This document shows positions 12,765-23,534 of a stretch of 64,000 nt of DNA, piece by piece. The first letter of the stretch is position 1; every line of letters starts with the position of its first letter. The DNA lies in NCBI GenBank assembly GCA_026874595.1, contig CM049306.1, positions 74,711,642 to 74,775,641 on the forward strand, read 5' to 3'. The notes under the pieces are model-generated. The model saw only the letters and a program-made list of their open reading frames with translations. It had not been told where the DNA came from and did no database searches. The translations under genes and the position numbers were made by a program. This DNA is from Sipunculus nudus. Taxonomy: Eukaryota > Annelida > Sipuncula > Golfingiida > Sipunculidae.

Positions 12765-13639
12765 ACTTGAAAGATCTGCTTGCTAAATCCACTTGGGCGA
12801 CCCACTGGGTGAACGTGCATTCACTACGCCTACACAAGCCGGGTTTGCCTGGCCTGACACAAGGTGCAACGTTTAAGTACTCTTGTCTCCTTGCTTCTCC
12901 TCTCCCACAGTAGTTATTTTCTATATCTGTATAATGAATGGCTGGTCCACTGTGTTGTTTATCAGAATGTAAACCTAAACCCCCATGCAGGTTGTAGTAT
13001 CCCTAGGCCTGAAGTCTGATAAAGAATGGTGTACATGTGAGTGCACACAGGAGCTCTCCCAGAGACCTTTCTGTTTCGCTTCACTGGTCTAGTAAAGAAA
13101 AGACCTGGACACCACTCTCAAAGGACTCTGGCCATTCAGGTAAACAAATGAAGGGTTGAGATATCTCAAAACAGAGCTGGGGAGTATTGTTTCAAGTATA
13201 ATTTTATTGATCATGGACTTAACTGACATCCCCTGTGCAAATTTATTATTCCAGACACACGCGTACCACCTGTGCTCTACATAATCATGGCAAAACCTTA
13301 ATATACACTGGTGGTATTTTACTTAGGATTATTTCATCATTCAGAAATTATAATAATAAATAAAAATATAATAATTATTGGGCTTAAAATTTTCTTATGC
13401 ATGATATTATCTATGTATTGTTATTAATTATTCAAAGCCTACGGTAATAAAAAACACGCATAAATGAGCTTCCCAGAAGCATGTCATAAAAAATAGTTTA
13501 AAAACTTACAGATACACATATATACTGGTATATATATTTATATATTTACAATTTTACACATATCTCTTTTTTAATTGTCAGATATATATCAACTAAACCA
13601 TGTGATAATCATTAATATCTAATTATATTTTTTATAATA
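12765..13639. other. ELAPOR 5' flank, promoter not resolved
   Basis: Sequence upstream of the ELAPOR start on the minus strand; it should hold the 5' UTR and promoter. I see no TATA box or other site strong enough to call. Confidence 0.35.
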
Positions 13640-14061
13640 TATTATGATTTTTTTTTAATAAATTTTTTTGGGTGGAGTTAACCATTTTTTAATGCTTACT
13701 AAACTACATATATGTATATCTGCAGAATTCAATTCCAGTTTCGGACTATGTGACAGGGCAGTATCACATGCAGCTTCTCATTTTATATCCCAAGCATTAA
13801 CCAGGCCCAGTGACTACTGCACCTGCGGGCCCTGGGTGTGTAATCGTCCCCATCGCTGGGTCATACCACAGAGGAGCCCCCAAATAACGCACTAGTTTTG
13901 TGAGTCAAACACTGCTGTTGGGCACAGCCTTCCCATTAAGCCTGCAGAGTGCTCATCCTGGGTGGGGGCCGACCGTTAAAAATCTCACCACCTCGGCTAA
14001 GATTTGTACTCACGGTCTCCCAGCTTTGAGTCCTGCGCTCTACCCCTGAGCCACAGAAGCC
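13640..14061 (-). mobile_element. tRNA-derived SINE, full-length copy
   Basis: On the minus strand the head GGCTTCTGTGGCTCAGGGGT starts at 14061 and continues with AGAGCGCAGGACTC. It contains a Pol III box A and a box B-like GAGTACAAATC. A central body with CCTGGTTAATGC-type motifs follows, and the copy ends in a T/A-rich tail near 13640. The body recurs at 42640-42900, 43085-43410 and partly near 34275-34410. Confidence 0.7.
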
Positions 14062-15167
14062 GGTATATATTATGATTTTCACACCTGCAGTACTGACACT
14101 GGTATGAAACTTGATGTTAAATTTTAAGTACTTCAGAAAGAAATCATGCTCACCTAAGTCTCCATGGAAAGTAGTCTACTTGGTCAACACTTTTGTGAAA
14201 CTCACAGAGCTGTTTAATAACCTGTTTACTACCTCACTACTCGTTAAGCCCTGTGTGCTACCTGAATATGAAAGTGATCATAAAATATGGGTGGGAAGCA
14301 AAATTGACATGGGTAACTCTGAATTCATCATTGCAAGGTGAGAAAGAAATGTCAGTAAAATCCACCAACACCACAACTTGAGATAACAGGTGGTTTGGGT
14401 TTACGCCTAACTATTTGTCACAGTACATTCCCGGACGTATTCACGAATGTGTACAGTATCCCCTACGAAACATTCATGATTTGGACTATTTCAGATGTAG
14501 AACATCTCTTTTCTTGGAATTGTTTATTCCACATACATGTCATGTCTGGATAGTTCATTGAAAACTGCACGTCGGTCTCAAAAATTTAAAAAGAAATTAA
14601 ATAGGAAGAAACTGAAATCAAATCAACATTATTTAATAGGGAAAAGAAAAGTAGGAATATTACAAACAGAAAACTGCTTCATATTCGAGCAGGTCCAGCT
14701 CTATATTTCTGTGACAAACCAATTTAGTTAATCCTAATTCCTAAGGATCAGAGTATTGTATAACTTTCGCACTGTTATGTCTTTAGTTTTATATTTGTTC
14801 ACTCTTACAACAGTAGTACATGAATCACTCAAACTATTATTTATTGCTTTAATTTATATTATTTGTTTATACAACAAAAGGGCATTTAAATAGACATTGT
14901 CTTTTGCCCAACTGTATTCACTTTGTTGAAAAAAATCTGTGGAAACAAACTAAGATAACAGGTGATTTTTAATATTTTATGCTGCATAAATTTTATTAAA
15001 GGTAAGTTATATGTACAGCATGAAAGGTTTCAGGTAGTCACCAATTCTTCTATATCCTTATGCTCATCTAAAATGCCAGATATAATTATAACAAGCTTAA
15101 CAATAAAATGGCTTATGTCTATAGAAGTTTAACATTGTGTAATATGATGCTTTATATCTGCTGTATG
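14062..15167. other. Intergenic between ELAPOR and CFAP276, nothing recognised
   Basis: AT-rich sequence. Open frames at 14111-14341 and 14537-14731 have no recognisable similarity and no flanking splice sites I can defend. Confidence 0.4.
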
Positions 15168-16569
15168 TATATGTCAAGGCCCAGATTAGAATTTGCCCAA
15201 TTTAAAACTGGGCCAGCCCAGATCAAAATTTTGATTTGGACCAGCCCAGATCAAAATTCTAATCTGGGCCAGACCAGCTTTAAACTGGGCCAGCCAAGAT
15301 TAAAATTTTGATTGGGCCGGTCCAGATTAAAATCATGTGGTGAAGACTTCAGGATTTAAATCTGGTCTGGACTGATTTTAAACTGGGCTGGCCCAGATTA
15401 GAATTTAATCTGGGCTGGTTAAGTTTACAATCCTGTGGTGGACTAATTTTAAACTGAGCCAGCCCAGATAAAAATTTTAATCTTGGCCAGTCAAGATTAC
15501 AATCCTGTGGTGGACTGATTTTAAACTGGGCCTAACCAGATCAGAATCCTAATCTAATCTTAGGCTAGCTTGATTTTTATTATCTTTAATCAGATAATAC
15601 AGTAAACATTTATTCCAGATACACCATTTTGAAGGGCACAAAACACATAATGAACAAGATCATTTAAAATATTTTAGTGAGGAAAAAGCTAACAAACAAA
15701 TGTAATGTGCTTCTTTGGTTTCATATATTCTTCAAGCATACAAGTTCACATTTGAACTTCACCTAAACCAACTACCATAATTAATTACAGTTTCATCTCT
15801 TCTTCAAGCATACAAGATCACATCTGAACTTCACCTAAACCAACTCCCATAATTAATCACAGTTTAGAATAAGTGTCAGTTCTGAGACATCTACTTGACT
15901 TAAAATCTAAATTTTCCACTTAACTGAGATAATTTTCTGTTCTGAATATAAAAATTACATGTGTAATATTAAATATATACAAGCATAATTAAATACCAGC
16001 TTTACTCATTTATAAGTGAACAAAAGTAATTTATCAGTCTTGCTACTCATTTGGGTGAGCAGCATGACATTTTGCCCTAACATGGGGTTAGGGAGAGGTT
16101 TGTGATACCATTACTGTAATTTTCAATAGCAGAAAATCCACAGCTGAGAAAATGATATGATTGCTGTCATTTGGCAGTCTCAAATTCTTTGAATTAATTA
16201 AAGGCCAGCTAGGTAAATATGGTGTAACTGAAGCCAGCCTAGGAGTAGATTAGGATTCTGATCTGGGCTGGTCCAGTTTAAAATCTGCCTGCCACAGGAT
16301 TGTTATCCTGACTGGTCAAGATGAAAATTCTAATCTGGGCCAGCCCAGTTTAAAATCAGTCCAGACCAGATTTAAATCCTGAAGTCTTCACCACAGAATT
16401 TTAATCTGGGCTGGTCCAAATAAAAATTTTAATCTGGGCTGGCCCAGTTTAAAACTGGTCTAGCTGGCCCAGATTAGAATTTTGATCTGGGCTGGTCCAA
16501 ATCAAAATTTTGATCTGGGCTGGCCTAGTTTTAAATTGGGCCAGATTCTAATCTGGGCCTCGACATATA
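15168..16569. mobile_element. Foldback element with about 430-bp terminal inverted repeats, 1.4 kb
   Basis: Left end TATATGTCAAGGCCCAGATT and right end, inverted, TATATGTCGAGGCCCAGATT. The arms (about 15168-15600 and 16240-16569) are inverted copies, sharing for example GGTGAAGACTTCAGGATTTA and the run AATCCTAATCTA. Each arm is made of short alternating GGGCCAGCCCAGAT and ATCTGGGCTGG motifs and is itself rich in palindromes. About 640 bp of unique AT-rich DNA lies between. No coding capacity. A TA target duplication is possible but not distinct from the TATA ends. Confidence 0.75.
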
Positions 16570-18164
16570 TAATTTTTCAAATAGTATCATAGGTTTAATT
16601 GTTTGAATTCATATACTTTAATGTCAAGGCTGATAATCCTCTAAATAAAATTAACATTACATCTGAGTATAAATAGCCAATGGTGAATGCAGACCAATTT
16701 TACTCTGGAATGGTGAAAAAAATGACCCAAATCCCACCTGTGACCATTTCAATGTTCATTCTTAAACAGCATAGAGTTTACTTCATTGACAAGTGGTTAT
16801 ATAATTGTATATAACTGATAATTCCTATCATTAAAAAATAAGGATTCCATACATAAATTTCCTATCTTATTGTTTTAAGTAGCTGGAAATTTTGCCATGA
16901 CCACTTTGATTGACATACTTGTTGAGATTCCATATATGCAGATTGCAGTTCAGAAGAAACCATCGCACAAATATTTTAAATCTTTGCTGAGGTATTACTA
17001 TTAGTGGGCATAATGCACATAACGGTAGTTTTATTTTTTTTTATTAAAATAAAGAGTAGTAGATTGTTTGAAAATGAGTCTGAGACAGTTCTACAGATCT
17101 GGTTGGGCTGTTTTTTTCTGGTTTAGTATGATGACATGGAATATTTATAGTATGGAATATATATATATTTAAATTAATGTAGTGATGCCTTCATCCCCAC
17201 TGTACAACCTTATCAGGTGCGAACCTATCACCTATGACTAATATTATATGCTCAAAGGTCAGTTTTTTTTAAAATTGGTCACATCTGAGATCTAGTGCAA
17301 ACATGGGCAGAAAAAAAGAAAAGGGAGAAAAAAGTTTGTATTTAATGGGCGTGTACTCCAGGGGACCTCAGAAAGTACATCCACAAACTATCTTGAACCC
17401 AATATTGATATAGAGGGAAATTTATTAAACTCTATATATCCCCGCCATATTAAACAGTGTGTGCATTTGTGTGGAGGGCTCTCAAATATATGCAGGTGAT
17501 CAACTGATAAAAATGGATGGACAGATGCTACACCATGGCAATAGCCCACAGGTGGGTGAAAAATTTATCATGTTCACATTTGTATGGTTTTATTGTTTCC
17601 AAGATCTGAATAGTATTCAAGTTTAAAATTTTTACCAAACCATTATACACCAAGTATACAGATCTTTGATAAAGTAGTGAGGAGTATGAAACTTCAAGGT
17701 TAAGATGACCACATTTAGTGACAGATACGTGTACCCTTCATAAACATGTATGCAATAAAACAAACACCTACTCACAATATAACCTCCTGTGATTCATAAA
17801 ACTTTGTTGTGTACATGTATGTGAAGTGGTTGTACTGGTAGTATAAATTCATATAATGCCTTCATACATACTGTTGCGGGGGGGGGGAACAACTTAAGAT
17901 CCCAATCTTTTAAATCCACATACAGCATTTTATCTGGACAATTTGATATTCTGTTCTGTTATGTTACATATACATTAAATTTAAATGCTGGAAAAACCAT
18001 GACCTTTAAAACAAACAGAAAAGACAAACTAAAATATTGCTATCCACTAGGCACATCACAAATCCAAATAACATATGGAAAACTACAATGTGAAAAATTG
18101 TAACAGAGCTTTTTAATAAAGTGTATATGGTGGTTAGACCTATATTTAATTCTAGGACAAGGTA
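16570..18164. other. Intergenic, nothing recognised
   Basis: AT-rich sequence with a poly-G run near 17878-17887. No supported gene or repeat. Confidence 0.4.
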
Positions 18165-18250
18165 TACATACAGTAAAACCCCGCTAACACGCCCACCTGC
18201 GGGACCAGGCAGAGTGGTCGTGTTAGCGGGGTGGTCGTATTAGCGGGATG
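18165..18250 (+). mobile_element. Fragment of a TACAGTRAAAYC-ended MITE
   Basis: TACAGTAAAACCCCGCTAAC followed by an inverted GTTAGCGGGGTGGTC. It resembles the complete copy at 40835-40998 and a third fragment beginning ACAGTGGAACCTG near 21136. Confidence 0.5.
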
Positions 18251-18264
18251 CTTGTACATTAAAG

Positions 18265-18865
18265 TTCATCCCAGTACCCGTGTCTGCATGTTCTTCTGGG
18301 ATATTTTTTTATACAAGTAAAGCAGTGTAAACCTTTCTTGTCCAAAGGATGCAGGAGCTATTCCGCCGACTACCTGCGTAAAAAGTAAAACCTTACCTTG
18401 CTCTGATTTTGAATGAGACACATAATCCAAAATATGACCAAACAGGCTAAAGCGTTTTAGACTTATTCCTTGCCTTAGAACTGATAATAAACAAGGGCTC
18501 CAGTCAAACTTATGACGTCAGTCAACTGAAGGTGACGCGCGATCGTTCACTGTGACATCTTTGTGCGGTCACTGTTGTTTAACAACCATCAAACCCAGCT
18601 GTAGACATGGAAAGTGTACTTTCGAGGTATGTACTGTACAGCAGTGTCGGGAAGACGCCATCCACGGTATTTCATCATAAATAACGCAAAAGAGTAGCAA
18701 GGTAAATACGTTTTTCATGATATATAACTACTTTACATAAAATCGGCGGAATATCTGTTTATCTACTTCAGACCAAAGGGCATTTTAAAAGAATTTTCTT
18801 AAATAATTGTTGAGAAAAAACATGCAGACAAGGGTTTTGGGACAGACTTAACGCAGGCGACAATA
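18265..18865 (+). repeat. Copy 1 of a diverged ~600-bp direct repeat
   Basis: Pairs colinearly with 25140-25720. Shared landmarks in order are GTGTCTGCATGTT, GCAGGAGCTATTC, GAGACA..ATTCCAAAATAT, GTGACATCT.TGTG, ATGGAAAGT, CGGAATATCTG and ACAAGGGTTTTGGG. This copy has ATGGAAAGTGTACTTTCGAG followed by a GTATGT donor-like site at 18627. The second copy has a stop after ATGGAAAGTCTT. Function unknown. Confidence 0.5.
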
Positions 18866-20459
18866 TGGGTTTTTCAAGTAAATGTTAAGTTGTTTTCCTT
18901 GTTTCATTTAAAATTAAAAATATAAAGAAATATAGATTACAAACATGAATATGATTCAACAGTTTTATTCACATAGATGGTCTGATGTCAAACACGTATA
19001 GTGAGAACAGAATGAACATATCAAATTCTTATAGATTGGCTTATAGCTTGGCTAACAGGGTTGGCGGCATTATACACAAGACTTGGCAGATGAAAGTGGT
19101 CTTTCCCACATGCCCGAATAACTAATCACGGGAGTTCACTGTGTATTTGAAAAGTAATATTAAAATAATGCTGGCTTATTATTATTGTAGCAAAGTTTGA
19201 AACATGAGAATTGTTTCTTTGGCCTTATTTCAACCCACATCTTATTACAGCTAAACATGAGCCCTGTTAATTAGCTGCCAAGACCCTAATTATAGTTAAG
19301 GCTGATCCTATTAAATATGGTATGTGGGCTGCTTGTCTCCAACTGCAGTAATGAACAGTGATGAACAATACTCCAAGTGAGAGATTAATCATTAATTTTA
19401 AGACATGCCGGAGTGATAAATCATAAAATAAATAAACACATTTATCATATTTTGAAATTTTATGATAATTACAAACATGAGATCAGTTTAAACTTTGACT
19501 TATTTAAAATTTAGCAATCATGTTAAATGTTCAATTAATAGTAAATTAAATTTGAGAAAAATGGCAGATCATACATTCCAATTTAGCTTACTTTTTATAC
19601 ATTAAATACAATATATAATAAATTACAAGGAATCCCAACTATTTTAGTTCAGTTTGAATAAATGAATGTATACAAAATGTGAAAAAAATTAAATAATACA
19701 AATTTGCACAATATTACACATTGGAGATATCAAAGAGGCCTATTCTCATATCAGGTGTCTATTCACTAGAAATAACCCCTTTGGACTTTTATAAAAGTAA
19801 GCAAGAAAATGAAGATCCCACCACACATGTACAGGCTGTTCATTTTGTTTATAATTACATGTTTTCAATATGTGGGGAGCCTGCAAAAATATTCTAAACA
19901 CATTCAACAAGGACATCTGATGGCAAGTGAGATGGACCAGAGTTTTACAATACTCAGGCATTTTGCAACCAGTGACCCTCCAATTTCCCTATGTGTGCAA
20001 CCAAGTTGAATCAACCACCTTTGGTTACATAATTTATTGGTTTGTTGACACTGCTGTGTTTATTTACCATTTGTTGATAAACAAGCTCATACATCCATCA
20101 CAGAGGACTATATTCTTGAACTTTTCTAAACAGTAATAACCTAGAGTTCATTAATCTCTATGCAGATTAACCCAGAAAACACATAAAAGGTAAGTGAATA
20201 CCTGGCTTTAATGTACCAGACTAGACAAGCCTCCCACAGTCAACTTCTACCTAGGCTGTGTTATCAAAGCATATATTTGAACAGTCTGCATAGTTCCAAA
20301 AATGCTGGACTGACTTAATTGCACTGAGTCAACAGCACAGAATGTGGCATGCATGGGAAATATCAAAATACATAGGATAAATTTAAACATTTGTTAAGTA
20401 AAGCAAAATTATTCATGGTTATGAGAATTCTAACAAGAACAAACACATTTATATAAATT
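18866..20459. other. Intergenic, nothing recognised
   Basis: AT-rich; no supported gene, RNA or repeat. Confidence 0.4.
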
Positions 20460-20472
20460 TATATATATATTG

Positions 20473-20790
20473 TTACACAAATGCCCTACCCCTGGTATTA
20501 CCGGGGAAACACCCTATGACATCATGGCTACCAGGGGAGATTCCCTTGGTATTAATGGCACCAGATGCAGATCTCTGGGGTTGACCAATGACCACAGAGC
20601 TGGCGATGCAGGGATGGAATGACTGATACATGAGCCATGTACCAGCCCAGCCCTGTCTCTTAGGCCCCGGACTGGTGAACACTGCAGATGTGCTGGTGTC
20701 TGTCCCACAGGGCTTTGAGCCTCTCTGGTCCATCTTAGCAGAAGCTGAGATTATAGGGACCAGGGAAACCTGGACAGTCACATTCTGGTT
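20473..20790 (-). other. Unassigned GC-richer open block next to a TA microsatellite
   Basis: About 318 bases stay open on the minus strand and end in TAA at 20473. The block is noticeably more GC-rich than its surroundings. The translation has runs such as SAKMDQRGSKPCGTDTSTSA and no domain that I recognise. The only starts are an alternative GTG or an internal ATG. It could be a coding fragment of an unknown element or gene, or GC-biased repeat DNA. Confidence 0.2.
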
Positions 20791-20835
<45 letters not shown>

Positions 20836-21067
20836 GTTATGTAATATCAGTCAGGGCATAATTCTTGTGTACCGGTAATCTTGTGGTTCCTTTCGTAATA
20901 AATTCTTGTGGCCACTAATGGACTTTTAACTGCCTTAGTCAATATTGTCTGTTGGATGCATGGAGGAGTATTTGTAAATTTAGCCACGCTACCCAAACTA
21001 ATTAATTACAAAATCCCCATCCCTGTAATACTGTTTATCAGATTTAGGGGTGGGGCCATTTTTGTTT

Positions 21068-21137
<70 letters not shown>

Positions 21138-21316
21138 AGTGGAACCTGTGTTAAGAGACCACTGGTGGGACTCCATGACCAAAAGTGGTTAGAAGTCAGT
21201 TATGAATAATCAACTTGAATGTGAATGCTTTTGGTTCCCTGAAAGGTGGTCTTAATAGAAAGGTTTCTTAATAGACAGATGGTCTTTCAGACAGGTTCTT
21301 CTCTTTCTCTTCCCCC

Positions 21317-21411
<95 letters not shown>

Positions 21412-21412
21412 A
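20791..21412. repeat. Microsatellite cluster: three (TA)n tracts and one (CT)n tract
   Basis: TA runs at about 20792-20832, 21069-21134 and 21358-21412, and a CT run at about 21320-21358. Long Ile-Tyr repeats in the translation come from these runs and are not protein. Confidence 0.9.
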
Positions 21413-22131
21413 ATAATTATTAAATATATTATTCTTATATAAATATACTATTGTAAGTCAGGTTTCCATGGCTACACTAAGAGCCACAAAGATGGACCTT
21501 GATAATGAACATTATTCTGCTTAACCAATCTTCTTGATTATCATTTATATTTTGATTTTATCCTTCATTTACTCATTTAGTAATTTACAAAAAAAATATC
21601 AAGTGTTAAAAAAGTCATACATTATAAATGAAGGAAAATCCTGGTTAAACACAATCAAGAGACAAGGCTTGTATTCAAAAGTATCCTTATTTCAAGGGAA
21701 AACTGCATTTTCAAATAAATGAAGAAAACTGAAATTTGACAAAGATGAGAAAACACAGTCGCTCACCGCCTGACATGTGGGCAAGTTGTCTGCTGCAACA
21801 TGCGGGTGCCGCAAAACACACAACAGCTTAACCCAGAAAATGCATGAAATCGCTGATATCTTCCACCTCATTTTGATGATAACGATGTGAAACGATGAAA
21901 TGTAACGTTCCCTTCGTTAATACCACGTGGAAGGACCCTGATTACTCCAACTTAGGAATATTTCAAAAGAATATACTCCTGAGAACGGACATCTGTTTGT
22001 TGCACATGCAGCTTTGTGTGTTTATTTATCAAATGGTTTCTCCTACTCTAACATCACCGTTATCGATTTTTGATTGGTCGATTCATCGCGTAGGTGGTTT
22101 GGGTATGAAAGACAAAATATGACAGGGATGC
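21413..22131. other. Intergenic, nothing recognised
   Basis: Short AT-rich stretch before the TIR element. It includes its left target duplication CAGGGATGC at 22123-22131. Confidence 0.45.
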
Positions 22132-23127
22132 GGCAGTGTGTAAAACCCGGACCCCACGGACCCCGGACCCCGGATCCCGGACCCCAAGAAAAAACCTATA
22201 ATTATTAAAACTCTCATATGGTAATTTGTCGAGATATTTTGCAGAATAGTATCTTAAGACGTTTTTTTACATTATGTGTGTTAAAAAACATAAAAAGTGG
22301 TCTGTTTTGCAACAAAAGTTGATAAATTACCCTACGGACCGTGGAGCACTGACCTCACGGATCCCACGGACCCCTTTTACTCGTTGTTTTACCTTTTCTT
22401 TTTTACATATTTTAACATCCCATTTAGGCATAACAACCATATGATTTAGTTATTGTGTTTTTGTATCTATATTATTTTCATTTTGTCTTATTTTTTCTTC
22501 ATGTTCTTATAATTGCTATTTGTTTCATGTTTAGCGAAATAAAAAGTATATATAATAAGAACATTTACAAAATCATTATGTTTTTACCTGTCGTTTCTTG
22601 AAATGCAAGTCATCAACAATTTCTTTGGGTAATTATATTGTTACCAACAGTAAATTGCATTGTTGTTCATGAATGGAACACAAAACCCTGCATGTGTCAT
22701 GTGGAAGAGCTTTCATATCGATATATCAGTCTCAGGTCCGCATGCATTGACCGCTGGCGCACTTCAGTGTGCCTGCACTATAATATTTTCACTTGAAATA
22801 TCAAATAATCATATTTAATGTTTGACACGAGTGCTTATTCTTTCTCATGGAGTCATAAATGAAAATATGAGCGGGGTTTCCAGGGTCCTTTAAAAATGGA
22901 ATAGTCATCAAAGTCAAGCAGTTTGGGTCCATCTTCAGCAAAATATTTTGTATACTTAAAATGTTCATTGAAATGGTTTTTTACAAAGCTTCAACACTGA
23001 GGGACTTTACTTTGTTCTTATATCAGCATCAGGGGTGTTTTTATCTGTAAATATAATCGACAGTGTGAAAATTGGTTTTTGGGGTCCGGGGTCCGGGATC
23101 CGTGGGGTCCGGGTTTTACACACTGCC
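22132..23127. mobile_element. TIR element with 9-bp target duplication (MULE-like, non-autonomous), 996 bp
   Basis: Inverted ends GGCAGTGTGTAAAACCCGGA and its exact complement continue for at least 29 matching bases. They are built from CGGACCCC and GGGGTCCG units. CAGGGATGC occurs directly before (22123-22131) and after (23128-23136), a 9-bp target duplication. Nine bases is typical of Mutator-like elements, so that family is inferred. The AT-rich interior has no transposase. The right end is about 330 bp upstream of the CFAP276 start codon. Confidence 0.78.
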
Positions 23128-23337
23128 CAGGGATGCGCATGTGCGATCACCTTTGATTAGGTAATCTCAATTCTGTGAGAATATCTGTCACACAAATGTC
23201 ACGCTTGGTTAATTGTTACGGTTCTCCGTGTTCACTTCTGTTACGTAATACGGCCTGATGCATGGAAACTGTGATAATGTTTGTTGAACCTGTTTGAGCG
23301 AGGGTATTACCCAGCATGCCTCAGAGAGGTTGTCAAG

Positions 23338-23351
23338 GTAGCTATGACAAC
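23338..23351 (+). promoter_or_regulatory. RFX X-box upstream of CFAP276
   Basis: GTAGCTATGACAAC matches the RFX X-box consensus GTHNYYATRRNAAC at every position. It lies 105 bp before the CFAP276 ATG. RFX factors drive many motile-cilium genes through such sites, usually within 200 bp of the start, which fits this gene's expected role. It is part of a wider palindromic run GTTGTCA..TGACAAC. Confidence 0.72.
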
Positions 23352-23456
23352 AACCTCTAGTCCCGTGTAGATAAGAACCCGTTGTAGCGGAGGTTGTGGA
23401 AGGAAATAATCACTTTCATTACACAGGAACGTCAAACAGCTCCTCTGGTTTCCAAG

Positions 23457-23534
23457 ATGATGTCGACAAGAGACCCATACCCTTTCCCTAAGTTGCAGAA
23501 TGACGACAACTTTGTTGGATCAAGGAGCACACAA
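23457..23534 (+). CDS. CFAP276: CFAP276 exon 1
   Basis: 26 codons, MMSTRDPYPFPKLQNDDNFV then GSRSTQ. Ends phase 0 at a GTGAGT donor (23535-23540). Confidence 0.9.

Noticed and set aside
13985-14061. A functional tRNA gene
   Set aside because: The box A/box B-like head continues into a SINE body that recurs elsewhere, and the box B is degenerate.
20630-21135. Open frames ending in long Ile-Tyr repeats
   Set aside because: Direct translation of (TA)n microsatellites.
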